Assembly: GCA_022870705.1 (NCBI GenBank)
Contig: CP072107.1
Coordinates: forward strand, 804,501 to 868,500
Source of the DNA: Oscillospiraceae bacterium CM
GTDB taxonomy: Bacteria; Bacillota; Clostridia; Oscillospirales; Oscillospiraceae
Length of the DNA stretch: 64,000 nt
Reading direction: 5' to 3'
Below, in pieces: positions 28,815-40,156 of this stretch (position 1 is the stretch's first letter; every line of letters begins with the position of its first letter). A program made the position numbers and the translations under genes. A model generated the notes under the pieces. It did not search any database and was not told where the DNA came from. It was given only the letters and a program-made list of their open reading frames with translations.

Positions 28815-30005
28815 ATGAAAAAACAGTTTGGCTTTAAAACGGTCATAGCGCTGATGCTTTGTGCATCAGCGCTTACCTGTCTTGTCCTCGTCATCGCAGC
28901 CTGGCTGTATACCGGTGCCGATGTGGGGCTGTTCGGCGAAATCCGGACGTATATCGCCATGCGCCGTGATATAAAGGACACCTATATCGGGACGTATGAC
29001 AGCCAAAAGGTCTCGGAGGCAGCTTTAAAAGCAACCGTCGATGCCCTTGATGACAAATGGTCGTATTACATGACGCCGTCGGAATATAAAAAGTATCAAA
29101 ACGATGCCAACAACCAGTACGCCGGTATCGGTATCACCGTGAAAAAGGACGATGCGACAGGCGGCCTTCTTGTCCTGGGCGTAACGCCCGGCTCGGCTGC
29201 TGAAGAAGCCGGGCTTATAGCAGGCGACATCATCACGGCGATTGATGGTAAGGATATCACAAAACTCTCTCTTCATGACGCCTCCGCCCTGTTCGACCGC
29301 GCGCTCGGCCAGTCCGTCAGCTTGACGGTCGCGAGCCCAGACGGCAGTGAGCGCACACTAAGCGCTGTTTACGCCCTTGTCGATACAAAGCCGGTGCGCT
29401 CGGAACTAATTGATGGCAACGTCGGTTATATCGAGATTAAAAACTTTGAGGGCGGCACAGCAGATAGTTTTATAAAAGCGGCGGACGAACTCGTTGCCAA
29501 AGGCGCTCAATCCTTCGTGTTCGACGTGCGCAACAATGGTGGCGGCCGTGTGACAGAGCTTAAAAAAATGCTCGATTATCTCCTGCCGGAATGCGATATC
29601 TTTATCGCCGTCGATAAAAGCGGCAAGGAGGATGTGACGCGATCCGACGCGGAAAACGTCAAGCTGCCGGCCGTTGTGCTTGTCAACCAGTATTCCTACT
29701 CGGCGGCGGAGTATTTTGCGGCTGTCCTGCAGGAATACAAATATGCAACGGTTGTCGGCCAGCATACAACGGGTAAAAATCGCTCGCAGGTCACGCTCAC
29801 GCTACCGGACGGCGGCGCGCTCCACATTTCCTCCGGGGAATATGTCACACCGCATCGCGTCAGCCTGTATGACGCCGGCGGTATCGCGCCGGATGTACCC
29901 GTTGATCTTTCCGAGGCGGACAATGCTCTTTTATACGGCGGGCAGCTCCCGCGCGATAAAGATATCCAGCTCAACAAAGCGCTCGACCTGTTAAAACAGT
30001 CATAA
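28815..30005 (+). CDS. S41 family C-terminal processing peptidase (CtpA-like)
   Basis: 396 residues: signal/anchor segment (about 8-33), an N-terminal helical region, a PDZ domain (about 95-180: QYAGIGITVKKDD...VLGVTPGSAAEEAGLIAGDIITAIDGKDI) and the S41 protease domain. The catalytic serine is in NQYSYSAAEYFA and the lysine in GQHTTGKNRSQ, the Ser/Lys dyad pattern of CtpA. These periplasm- or wall-side proteases trim or degrade envelope proteins, including wall hydrolases. Encoded 18 bases after the M23 factor and likely co-transcribed with ftsEX, so regulation of wall hydrolysis is a reasonable inference. Confidence 0.93.
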   Translation: MKKQFGFKTVIALMLCASALTCLVLVIAAWLYTGADVGLFGEIRTYIAMRRDIKDTYIGTYDSQKVSEAALKATVDALDDKWSYYMTPSEYKKYQNDANNQYAGIGITVKKDDATGGLLVLGVTPGSAAEEAGLIAGDIITAIDGKDITKLSLHDASALFDRALGQSVSLTVASPDGSERTLSAVYALVDTKPVRSELIDGNVGYIEIKNFEGGTADSFIKAADELVAKGAQSFVFDVRNNGGGRVTELKKMLDYLLPECDIFIAVDKSGKEDVTRSDAENVKLPAVVLVNQYSYSAAEYFAAVLQEYKYATVVGQHTTGKNRSQVTLTLPDGGALHISSGEYVTPHRVSLYDAGGIAPDVPVDLSEADNALLYGGQLPRDKDIQLNKALDLLKQS

Positions 30006-30055
30006 AGCCGACCGGTGGTTTATATTCTTGAAAGTAAAGCCGCCTATTTGACGGC

Positions 30056-30084
30056 TTGACAAAAATTCAAGTTTTTACTATAAT
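30056..30084 (+). promoter_or_regulatory. Consensus promoter of greA-lysS
   Basis: TTGACA (30056-30061), a 17-base spacer and TATAAT (30079-30084): a perfect sigma-A consensus, 189 bases before greA. Confidence 0.88.
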
Positions 30085-30097
30085 TAGTGCTCATATA

Positions 30098-30177
30098 CGG
30101 CCTTGAGCGCACTGCGCTTGAAAGGCCGTCTGACGGAAGAAGAAAGTGTCGGTGTCCTGCCGGCACGGTCTTTTTTT
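30098..30177 (+). terminator. Leader hairpin plus intrinsic terminator upstream of greA (possible attenuator)
   Basis: The leader first forms a hairpin with CGGCCTT and AAGGCCG (30098-30128), extended inside by AGCGC/GCGCT. It then has GTGTCGG (30146-30152) and CCGGCAC (30160-30166) with one G-U, a 7-base loop, GGTC and seven T (30171-30177). As the promoter is at 30056-30084, this terminator lies inside the transcript, about 95 bases before the greA start. Either it attenuates greA-lysS or it ends a small RNA of about 90 bases. Confidence 0.6.
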
Positions 30178-30272
30178 AAATCCTCGCGCGCCGTCATTCA
30201 CGGGGCGGCACACAACAGCGCATTGCGATTAAATCGTTTAAAACGATTTTTCACATCGAAAGGATGGTGGCT

Positions 30273-30749
30273 ATGGTTAAGGAAACAAGATACAAGATGA
30301 GTGAGGAACGCCTGAGCGAGCTCAAGGAAGAGCTCAATTATCTTGTGACCGTCAGAGAAAAAGAGGTAGCCGAGCAAATCAAGGAAGCACGGTCCTTTGG
30401 CGACCTTTCGGAAAACAGCGAATATGACGAGGCGAAAACGGAGCAGGGCAAGCTCTATTCCAAAATCGCTGAAATCAAAAACCTCATTGAAAACGCGGAG
30501 ATTATCACAAAAAGTGACGAGACGGACAAGGTCGGCATCGGCAGCATCGTCACCGTCCGCGATTGTGAGCTCGGCCTTGAGGAGACGTATCAGGTCGTCG
30601 GCTCTCAAGAGGCTGATCCCATTACCGGTAAAATATCGGATGATTCGCCTTTCGGCAAAGAACTCATGGGCCACCGCGTCAGCGACATTGTGGAGGTCGA
30701 GGCGCCCGCCGGGCGGTTGGCATTTGAAATACTGAAAATCGGCAAATAA
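30273..30749 (+). CDS. greA: Transcription elongation factor GreA
   Basis: 158 residues from the ATG at 30273, eight bases after AAAGGA; an in-frame ATG at 30264 is rejected. GreA enters the RNA polymerase secondary channel and stimulates cleavage of backtracked RNA. The N-terminal coiled coil has the catalytic tip acidic pair in the conserved [14 protein letters not shown] segment, and the C-terminal FKBP-like domain includes GSIVTVRD and [23 protein letters not shown]. It precedes lysS by 17 bases. Confidence 0.97.
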   Translation: MVKETRYKMSEERLSELKEELNYLVTVREKEVAEQIKEARSFGDLSENSEYDEAKTEQGKLYSKIAEIKNLIENAEIITKSDETDKVGIGSIVTVRDCELGLEETYQVVGSQEADPITGKISDDSPFGKELMGHRVSDIVEVEAPAGRLAFEILKIGK

Positions 30750-30766
30750 GCGTAACGGAGTGGACA

Positions 30767-32266
30767 ATGGCGGACAATAACGTTTTACCGGCAGAGCAAG
30801 AACTGTCGGAACTGCTGCAGATTCGGCTCAACAAGCTCATCAAGCTGCAGGAGGAGGGGCAAGACCCCTTTCATATCACAAGATTTGAACGGTCGGTTTT
30901 TTCCGCCGATGTTCTCAATCAATTCGAGGCCATGGAAAACAGCGATGTCTCCATGGCCGGCCGCGTTATGGCGCGCCGCGGCATGGGCAAGGCGATTTTT
31001 GCCGACCTGCTGGACGACAAAGGCCGTATCCAGCTGTATATCCGATTAAACGATGTCGGAGAAGAAGCCTTTGAAGCGTTCAAGCGCGGCGACATTGGCG
31101 ACATCATCGGCATTACAGGCTTTGTGTTTAAAACGCGTATGGGAGAAGTCTCGGTGCATTGCCGTTCCGTGCGCCTGCTCGCCAAATCACTCAGACCACT
31201 GCCGGAGAAATTCCACGGCCTGACGAATCAGGAGCTCAAGTACCGTCAGCGGTATGTCGACCTCATTATGAACCCTGAAACGCGGCGCGTTTTTGATATC
31301 CGCAGCCGCTTTATCCGCCATATCCGCGCCTTTTTGGACGCGCGCGGTTATATGGAGGTTGAAACGCCTGTTTTGAACACCATCTCCGGCGGCGCGACGG
31401 CACGGCCGTTTATCACGCATCACAACACGCTTGACCTCGATATGTATTTGCGCATCGCGACCGAGCTGCATCTCAAGCGCCTCATCGTGGGCGGTATTGA
31501 GCGCGTTTATGAGATCGGCCGTGTTTTCCGCAACGAGGGAATGGATACAAAGCACAACCCGGAGTTCACAACCGTCGAGCTCTATGAGGCCTATGCCGAC
31601 TATCACGTTATGATGGACCTTTTTGAAGCGCTCTTGTCTCAGGCGGCGATGGCGCTTCTCGGAACATATAGCGTCAGCTGGCAATCGGACACTCTTGACC
31701 TAACGCCCGGCTGGCCGCGCCTGTCGATGGCCGACGCCGTCCTCAAGCACACGGGCGTTGACTTCATGGCCTTTACATCGACGGAAGACGCCGTCAAAGC
31801 CGCCGCCGCAATCGGCGTCAAGATGCCGGACGGCAAGGAGCCTTCATGGGGCGATTTACTCTACGAATGCTTCGACCAGCGCGTTGAGGACAAGCTCATA
31901 CAGCCGGTCTTCATTATCGATCACCCCGTTGAGGTCTCGCCGCTGGCCAAGCGCAAGCCGGATGACCCGCGCCTGACCGAACGCTTTGAGCTGTTTATCT
32001 GCCATAATGAAATGGGCAACGCCTTCTCGGAGCTCAACGACCCCATCGACCAGAAGCAGCGATTTTTGCGTCAGGTCGCCCTGCGATGTGCCGGTGATGA
32101 CGAGGCCTGTATGATGGACGACGATTTTATAACGGCGCTTGAATATGGTATGCCTCCGACGGGCGGACTCGGCATCGGGATCGACCGCTGTGTCATGATG
32201 CTCACAAACAGCGCCTCCATTCGAGACGTTCTTTTGTTCCCGACCATGAAACCAATCGAAGACTGA
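30767..32266 (+). CDS. lysS: Lysyl-tRNA synthetase, class II
   Basis: 499 residues, the standard class II length. An N-terminal OB-fold anticodon-binding domain (about 57-150, [23 protein letters not shown]) precedes the catalytic core with motif 1 ([23 protein letters not shown]), motif 2 ([23 protein letters not shown]) and motif 3 ([14 protein letters not shown]). The greA-lysS pair is a frequent Firmicute operon. No T-box leader was found upstream. A terminator-like hairpin follows. Confidence 0.98.
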   Translation: MADNNVLPAEQELSELLQIRLNKLIKLQEEGQDPFHITRFERSVFSADVLNQFEAMENSDVSMAGRVMARRGMGKAIFADLLDDKGRIQLYIRLNDVGEEAFEAFKRGDIGDIIGITGFVFKTRMGEVSVHCRSVRLLAKSLRPLPEKFHGLTNQELKYRQRYVDLIMNPETRRVFDIRSRFIRHIRAFLDARGYMEVETPVLNTISGGATARPFITHHNTLDLDMYLRIATELHLKRLIVGGIERVYEIGRVFRNEGMDTKHNPEFTTVELYEAYADYHVMMDLFEALLSQAAMALLGTYSVSWQSDTLDLTPGWPRLSMADAVLKHTGVDFMAFTSTEDAVKAAAAIGVKMPDGKEPSWGDLLYECFDQRVEDKLIQPVFIIDHPVEVSPLAKRKPDDPRLTERFELFICHNEMGNAFSELNDPIDQKQRFLRQVALRCAGDDEACMMDDDFITALEYGMPPTGGLGIGIDRCVMMLTNSASIRDVLLFPTMKPIED

Positions 32267-32271
32267 ACGAT

Positions 32272-32312
32272 AAAGCTGCGGCGTCTTGACACGATGCCAC
32301 AGCTTTGTTTGT
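32272..32312 (+). terminator. Probable terminator after lysS
   Basis: AAAGCTG (32272-32278) and CAGCTTT (32300-32306) pair around an inner GGC/GCC contact, followed by GTTTGT. It is moderate rather than strong because the loop is long and the U-tract interrupted. Confidence 0.5.
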
Positions 32313-32327
32313 ATAAGGGATGACGAC

Positions 32328-33092
32328 ATGACAGAAATCAAAAGCCGCAAAAACCCCATTATGGCGCATTTTAAAAAGCTTGGTGCTGACGGCGATTACC
32401 GGCGCGCCTGCTGTGAGTTCGTCTGCGATGGCGCCAAGCTGCTCAACGAGGCGATTGCCGCCGGAGCCGAAATCCATGCCGTTATCACAAGCGGGAAATG
32501 CCCCGATGCGCTGCCGGATGCCGTGCCGGTCTATTTTGTCACGCCTGATATCATCCGCACCATATCACCCCTGAAAAATCCGCAGAGCGTCATTTTCTCC
32601 TGCGGCATTCCGGCGGCAGCGGCGGCACTTGACCCTGCCGGCACCTTTATCATTCTTGAGGGCGTGCAGGATCCCGGCAACGTCGGTACTGTCATCCGCA
32701 CGGCTGACGCTTTCAAGATGGACGGCGTCATCCTGACGGGCGGCTGCTGCGATTTGTATAACCCCAAAACGGTTCGCGCCACGATGGGGGCGCTCTTCCG
32801 GCAGCGTGTCGTTCTTCTGGAACTCGGCGCGATTGCTGCGCTGAAGGCGCAGGGTCTTGCCCTTTACGGCGCGGCGCTCGCCGGCGTCTGCCGGGACGTC
32901 CGTGCAGTTTCGCTTCAAAATGCGGCGATCGCCGTCGGCAGCGAGGGGGGCGGCTTGTCCCAAGCGCTGCTCGACCTCTGTGACGCGCGCGTCATGATTC
33001 CCATGGCGCCGGACAGCGAATCCTTAAACGCCGCTGTCGCCGCCGCCATCCTCATGTGGGAGGCAAAAAAGCATCTGTTCAGCATCTCATAG
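32328..33092 (+). CDS. SpoU/TrmH-family RNA methyltransferase
   Basis: 254 residues from the ATG at 32328, with AAGGGATGACGAC upstream. An N-terminal substrate-binding domain (SpoU_sub_bind-like) is followed by the SPOUT catalytic domain with motif 1 EGVQDPGNVGTVIRTADAF, motif 2 AIAVGSEGGGLSQ and motif 3 IPMAPDSESLNAAVAAAILMWE. These enzymes 2'-O-methylate ribose in tRNA or 23S rRNA. The target cannot be assigned from sequence; a 23S target such as that of RlmB/TsnR-like paralogues is likely. Confidence 0.9.
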   Translation: MTEIKSRKNPIMAHFKKLGADGDYRRACCEFVCDGAKLLNEAIAAGAEIHAVITSGKCPDALPDAVPVYFVTPDIIRTISPLKNPQSVIFSCGIPAAAAALDPAGTFIILEGVQDPGNVGTVIRTADAFKMDGVILTGGCCDLYNPKTVRATMGALFRQRVVLLELGAIAALKAQGLALYGAALAGVCRDVRAVSLQNAAIAVGSEGGGLSQALLDLCDARVMIPMAPDSESLNAAVAAAILMWEAKKHLFSIS

Positions 33093-33118
33093 ACCTAAAA
33101 GAAAGAGAGAGATACGCC

Positions 33119-34348
33119 ATGGCATCGCTGAAGTATTGGGTCTGGCTGTCCTCACGGCCTGGTATGGGGCCGCTGACGGCCTTGAGGGTTCTCAACTGGT
33201 TCGCCTCGCCTGAGCAGGTCTTTTTTGCACCCGAGCAGGCGTACCGGGATGTCGGCGGCTTAACCCCGCGTGATATTGAGGCGCTGTCGGACAAGAATTT
33301 GTCTTCTGCCGCCAAAACACTTGAGGCCTGCGCGGAAAACGGCTATCGCATCATCACCCTCGGCGACGGTGATTATCCGGCGCGGCTTTTGAACATCGCA
33401 GACCCGCCGCTTGTCTTATACGTCCGGGGGCGGCTGCCCGTGATGGACGAGGAGGCGGCCATCGCCGTTGTCGGAACGCGCAAATGCACGCCTTACGGCG
33501 TCAAAGAGGCTGAACGGCTGGGCTATGAGCTGACGCGCTGCGGCTGTCTCGTCGTCACGGGTCTTGCGCGTGGAATCGATACGACCGTGGCGCTGGGGGC
33601 GCTGCGCGCGGGCGGGCGCGTCGTCGGCGTTCTTGGCTCCGGGCTTGATATCGTCTATCCGCCCGAAAACAGGCAGCTTTTTGAGGATGTCGCCGCGGTC
33701 GGCGCCATCCTCAGCGAATACCCGCCTCAGACGCCCGCGGCTGGCGAGCACTTCCCGCGCCGCAACAGGATCATGAGCGGGCTGTGCGTCGCCGTTGCCG
33801 TTGTGGAGGCACCGAAAAAAAGCGGCGCGCTTATCACGGCAAATTTCGCCCTAGAGCAGGGCAGAGACGTTTACGCCCTGCCGGGCAATGTCGACGCACC
33901 GGCTTGCGCGGGGTCTAATCAGCTGCTGCGCGAGGGGGCTGTGCTCGTCACATCGGGTCGCGAAATTGCCGAGGAATATATGGCGCTTTTCCCCGAAAAA
34001 ATCTGTCTTGACAGGGAGAAAGTTCCGCTTGACAAAAAGCGTGCGGACAATCTGGCACGCGGCGCAGCCGACACAAATCGACGGATTTCGGCAAAAAAAG
34101 AGATTGACAACGCCAAAACCGTGGAATATATTGACCTAGTAAAACTGAAAGAACGCCTGAATGATGCGGAATATGCCGTTGTCACGGCTATCGGGTCGGA
34201 GACGCGCCACATAGACGAGATCATCGCCGCCTGTGCCCTGCGTGCGGGCGACGTTCTGTCGCTGCTCACGCTGCTGGAACTCGACGGCGTTGTCGAGCAG
34301 TCTTCAGGCAAATACTTTAAATTGTGTGACAGGATCAACGCGGAATAG
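33119..34348 (+). CDS. dprA: DNA-processing protein DprA
   Basis: 409 residues, from an ATG just after AAAGAAAGAGAGAGATACGCC. DprA binds incoming single-stranded DNA during transformation and loads RecA. The Rossmann-like core has GTRKCTPYG, VVTGLARGIDTTVALGAL, SGLDIVYPPENRQLF, FPRRNRIMSGLCVAVAVVEA and SGALITANFALEQGRDVYALPG. An N-terminal SAM/HhH-like region (1-60) and a C-terminal winged-helix (about 345-409) are present. dprA followed by topA and trmFO is a conserved Firmicute gene order. DprA alone does not prove natural competence. Confidence 0.97.
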   Translation: MASLKYWVWLSSRPGMGPLTALRVLNWFASPEQVFFAPEQAYRDVGGLTPRDIEALSDKNLSSAAKTLEACAENGYRIITLGDGDYPARLLNIADPPLVLYVRGRLPVMDEEAAIAVVGTRKCTPYGVKEAERLGYELTRCGCLVVTGLARGIDTTVALGALRAGGRVVGVLGSGLDIVYPPENRQLFEDVAAVGAILSEYPPQTPAAGEHFPRRNRIMSGLCVAVAVVEAPKKSGALITANFALEQGRDVYALPGNVDAPACAGSNQLLREGAVLVTSGREIAEEYMALFPEKICLDREKVPLDKKRADNLARGAADTNRRISAKKEIDNAKTVEYIDLVKLKERLNDAEYAVVTAIGSETRHIDEIIAACALRAGDVLSLLTLLELDGVVEQSSGKYFKLCDRINAE

Positions 34349-34429
34349 GAATCGGCGCTGTGCTCCGGTCTTGATGATAACACGCCGCCAAAGCGGCCGT
34401 GACCATACCTGAAATGAGGACAAAACCGA

Positions 34430-36714
<2,285 letters not shown>

Positions 36715-36715
<1 letters not shown>

Positions 36716-38037
36716 TGGCATCAGTCACGGTTGTTGGCGCGGGTCTTGCCGGCTGCGAGGCGGCCTGGCAGCTGGCGCAGGGCGGCCATCTCGTCACGCT
36801 TATCGACATGAAGCCCCGGCAAAAATCACCGGCGCATGTGTCCGATGATTTCTGCGAGCTCGTCTGCTCCAATTCGCTGCGCAGCGATGAGCTGGCCAAT
36901 GCCGTCGGCCTTCTGAAAGAAGAAATGCGTCGGCTTAACAGCCTTGTGATGGCCTGTGCCGATCAAACACGCGTTCCGGCGGGCGGCGCACTCGCCGTCG
37001 ACAGGACGGGCTTTTCGTCCCGCGTGACGGCGACCATCAAGAACCACCCGCGCATCACGGTGCGCGAAGAGGAAGTGACGGCGATTCCAGAAGGCCCTGT
37101 CATCGTCGCGACGGGGCCCTTGACGTCTGACGCGATGGCCGCGGCTGTGGCGCGCCTGATTCAAAATGAAGGCTATCTCAGCTTTTTCGATGCGGCCGCG
37201 CCGATCGTTACAAAAGAGAGCATTGATATGGCAAGCGCCTTTGAAGCCTCCCGTTATGGCAAAGGGACGGCCGATTATTTAAATTGCCCCCTTGATGAAG
37301 ACGCCTACAAGGCGTTTTACCGGGCGCTTTGCCGCGCCGAGCAGGCTGAGGTTCACGGCTTTGAAGACGCGGGTGTCTTTGAGGGCTGTATGCCCATCGA
37401 GGTGATGGCGCGCCGTGGTGAGGACACGATGCGCTATGGGCCCCTAAAGCCCGTCGGGCTCACGGACCCGAGGACGGGACGCGAGCCATACGCCGTCGTC
37501 CAGCTCCGCCGCGATAACGCCGCGGGGACGCTGTATAACCTTGTCGGTTTTCAGACGCATCTGAAATTTGGCGAGCAAAAGCGCGTCTTTTCAATGATAC
37601 CGGCGCTCGGCAGCGCCGACTTTGTACGTTACGGCGTCATGCATCGCAACACCTATCTCAATTCGCCCCGCCTGCTGGACCGGTATTACCGGCTGAAAGC
37701 AGATGTGCGCGTCCGTTTCGCCGGGCAGATGACCGGCGTGGAGGGCTACGTTGAATCGGCCGCCAGCGGCCTTCTCTGCGGCCTGGAGACGGCGCGGGAA
37801 CTCTCGGGGCTGACACCTGCCGATTTTCCGGACGTCACGGCGCTTGGCGCTTTGGCTCAATACGTCTCGGGCGGTGCCGTGTCGAATTTTCAGCCGATGA
37901 ATATCAATTTTGGCATCATCCGGCCTCTGGAACAACGCGTCAAAGGTAAGAGAAATAAGAATCAGGCCATATCGCAGCGGTCGCTTGATTGGATTGACCA
38001 ATGGAAAGGTGAGAGGGAAAATGAAGATCATCATTGA
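36715..38037 (+). CDS. trmFO: tRNA (uracil-54-C5)-methyltransferase, folate-dependent, TrmFO
   Basis: 440 residues. This flavoprotein uses methylene-tetrahydrofolate and FAD to form ribothymidine 54 in the T-loop of tRNA, the Firmicute replacement for TrmA. The FAD Rossmann motif VGAGLAGCEAAWQLA is at residues 6-20. CSNSLRSDELANAVGLLKEEMR and GVMHRNTYLNSPRLL are conserved, and the C-terminal FQPMNINFGI is diagnostic. The gene overlaps topA by one base and plsX by 17 bases. Confidence 0.97.
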
Positions 38038-39058
38038 CGCCATGGGCGGCGACAACGCGCCGGACGAAATTGTCCGCGGTGCCGTCATGGCCTGCGAGGA
38101 CTTTCAAATCGAGGCCATCCTAACAGGCCGTGGCGAGGACATCCTTCGCAGCCTTGAGAAAATGGGCAGAAAAGAGCTGCCGAAGGGCATTGAAATTGCC
38201 AATGCAAGCGATGTCATCGGGATGGACGAGGACCCCGTCACGGCCATCCGCGAGAAAAAGGATGCCTCGATGACGGTTGCGCTGGCTATGCTGCGTGACG
38301 GTGCCGGTGACGCCGTTGTCTCGGCGGGCAGCACAGGGGCGCTTTTATCGGGTGCAACGCTTGTCGTCAAGCGTATTCGGGGGATTCGCCGGGCGGCGCT
38401 CGCGCCTGTTATTCCCGTTGGCGACAAAGGCGTTATCCTCATCGACTGCGGGGCCAACACGGAAAGCACGCCGGAATACCTATTGCAGTTTGCGTTTATG
38501 GGCTCTTTTTACGCCAATCGTGTTTTGAATATTGACAAGCCGCGCGTCGGCCTTTTAAACATCGGTACCGAGCGCATCAAAGGCACCGACCTGCAAATCG
38601 AAGCCTATACGCTTCTGGAACAGGCGGCCGCCGACGGGTCGATTACTTTTATCGGCAACGTCGAGGCTAAAGGCGTTATGCAGGGCGAATGCGACGTTGT
38701 GGTGACGGACGGATACACCGGTAATATTTTTCTGAAATCGATTGAAGGGACGGCGTCGTTTCTGATGCGCGAGATCAAAGGCGTCTTCATGAAGAATGCG
38801 CTCACGAAGCTGGCGGCCCTCCTGATTAAAAAGGATTTCAGGTCGCTTAAGGAACGGCTCGACGCGGATAAAATCGGCGGGACGGCGCTATTAGGGATTG
38901 CCAGGCCCGTCATCAAAGCCCACGGCTCGTCGGGTGCCGGTGCCATTAAAAACGCCGTTTGGCAAGCCGTCTGTGCCGTCAAGTCCGGCATAAATGACGA
39001 TATCGTAAAAAACATTGAGCGCATGAAAATAGCAGATGTTTCCGACAAAAATTCGTAA
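38021..39058 (+). CDS. plsX: Phosphate acyltransferase PlsX
   Basis: 345 residues from the ATG at 38021, behind GAAAGGTGAGAGGGAAA within the end of trmFO. PlsX converts acyl-ACP to acyl-phosphate for glycerol-3-phosphate acylation by PlsY. Hallmarks are the start MKIIIDAMGGDNAPDEIVRGAV, SAGSTGALLSGATLVVKRI, GVLL-type LLNIGTERIKGTDL and DVVVTDGYTGNIFLKSIEGTA. acpP lies next, as in many Firmicutes, though with its own promoter and without the fab genes. No fapR gene precedes it. Confidence 0.97.
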   Translation: MKIIIDAMGGDNAPDEIVRGAVMACEDFQIEAILTGRGEDILRSLEKMGRKELPKGIEIANASDVIGMDEDPVTAIREKKDASMTVALAMLRDGAGDAVVSAGSTGALLSGATLVVKRIRGIRRAALAPVIPVGDKGVILIDCGANTESTPEYLLQFAFMGSFYANRVLNIDKPRVGLLNIGTERIKGTDLQIEAYTLLEQAAADGSITFIGNVEAKGVMQGECDVVVTDGYTGNIFLKSIEGTASFLMREIKGVFMKNALTKLAALLIKKDFRSLKERLDADKIGGTALLGIARPVIKAHGSSGAGAIKNAVWQAVCAVKSGINDDIVKNIERMKIADVSDKNS

Positions 39059-39079
39059 AAAAAGTGCCGTTAAAAACTG

Positions 39080-39108
39080 TTGACAAATGAATAGGGACGC
39101 TTTAATAT
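39080..39108 (+). promoter_or_regulatory. Promoter of acpP
   Basis: TTGACA (39080-39085), a 17-base spacer and TAATAT (39103-39108), 54 bases before the acpP start. Confidence 0.75.
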
Positions 39109-39161
39109 TTCGTTAGGCAAAGCGGCTGCACGCCGCTCAAACGTGACGAGAGGTGAGCAAT

Positions 39162-39395
39162 GTGATTTTTGAGAGGCTGCGTGCTTTAATAGCCGAGCAG
39201 TTTTCCGTCAGCGAGGATGCCATCGACATGGACACCTCCTTTACAGATGATCTGGGTGCCGATTCACTCGATGTTGTTGAGCTGACGATGGCGATTGAGG
39301 AAGAATTCGATATTCCGGAAGCGGACGAGGAAGACCTTTATAAGCTCGTTACCGTCGGCGATGTCTATCGCTATATCTCCGGTAAAATAGACTGA
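39162..39395 (+). CDS. acpP: Acyl carrier protein
   Basis: 77 residues from a GTG with GAGAGGTGA eight bases upstream; an in-frame GTG at 39153 lies within that site. ACP carries growing acyl chains on a 4'-phosphopantetheine attached to the serine of DDLGADSLDVVELTMAIEEEF. The small, strongly acidic four-helix sequence is typical. It is expressed from its own promoter and followed by a strong terminator. Confidence 0.97.
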   Translation: MIFERLRALIAEQFSVSEDAIDMDTSFTDDLGADSLDVVELTMAIEEEFDIPEADEEDLYKLVTVGDVYRYISGKID

Positions 39396-39411
39396 AAGCC
39401 ATAGGAATTTC

Positions 39412-39436
39412 GGGCGGGTGACAACCCGCCCTTTTT
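39412..39436 (+). terminator. Intrinsic terminator after acpP
   Basis: GGGCGGGT (39412-39419), GACA loop, ACCCGCCC (39424-39431), then five T. Confidence 0.92.
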
Positions 39437-39478
39437 GTTAGATGGTCGGTTTAATGGCCGCTTGAAAGGTGGACGTGC

Positions 39479-40156
39479 ATGGACAAGCTTGAACAGAAAC
39501 TCGGCTATACGTTCCGCGACAGGTCTCTTTTGCAGACGGCGCTGACCCACAGCTCGTATGCCAATGAAAATAAAAAAGACGGCGTTTTGTATAATGAGCG
39601 CCTGGAGTTTCTGGGCGATGCCGTGCTCGGCTTTATCGTGGCCGAACAGTTATATCACAAAAAGCCGCCGATTCCGGAAGGGCAGATGACGCGCTTGCGC
39701 GCCGAGCTCGTCTGTGAAAAAAGCTTGGAAGCGGCGGCAAACCGCCTCGGTCTTGGCGCGCATCTGCGTCTTGGGCGCGGCGAAGCGCAGGGCGGTGGCA
39801 GGCAGCGCCCGTCGATTCTGGCCGACGCGATGGAGGCGCTTGTCGCCGCTGTTTATTCTGACGGCGGCATTGACGCGGCCAAAACCATTGTCGAGCGCCT
39901 AATTTTGGAAAATTATGATTTTGGCGGTGAGCCGTCCGGCGGCGATTTCAAAACGGCGCTGCAGGAGCTCGTCCAGAAAAAGAGCGGGCAGACGCTCGCC
40001 TATGCGCTTGTCGGCGCGCGCGGGCCGGATCATCAGAAAGAATTTATCGTCGAGGTGCTGCTAAACGGCATTAAAAAAGGCGAGGGTATTGGCAGAAGCA
40101 AAAAGGAAGCCGAACAGGCGGCGGCCAAAATGGCGCTTCGCGCGCTGGCGAAATGA
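39479..40156 (+). CDS. rnc: Ribonuclease III
   Basis: 225 residues. Endonuclease for double-stranded RNA, processing rRNA precursors and mRNA. The signature NERLEFLGDAVLGF (39-52) holds the metal-binding acidic residues, with a second site in DAMEALVAAVYSDGG. The C-terminal double-stranded RNA-binding domain (about 155-223) ends GIGRSKKEAEQAAAKMALRAL. Start after GAAAGGTGGACGTGC. The order acpP-rnc-smc-ftsY is the classic Firmicute arrangement, here with a radical SAM gene inserted before smc. Confidence 0.98.
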   Translation: MDKLEQKLGYTFRDRSLLQTALTHSSYANENKKDGVLYNERLEFLGDAVLGFIVAEQLYHKKPPIPEGQMTRLRAELVCEKSLEAAANRLGLGAHLRLGRGEAQGGGRQRPSILADAMEALVAAVYSDGGIDAAKTIVERLILENYDFGGEPSGGDFKTALQELVQKKSGQTLAYALVGARGPDHQKEFIVEVLLNGIKKGEGIGRSKKEAEQAAAKMALRALAK

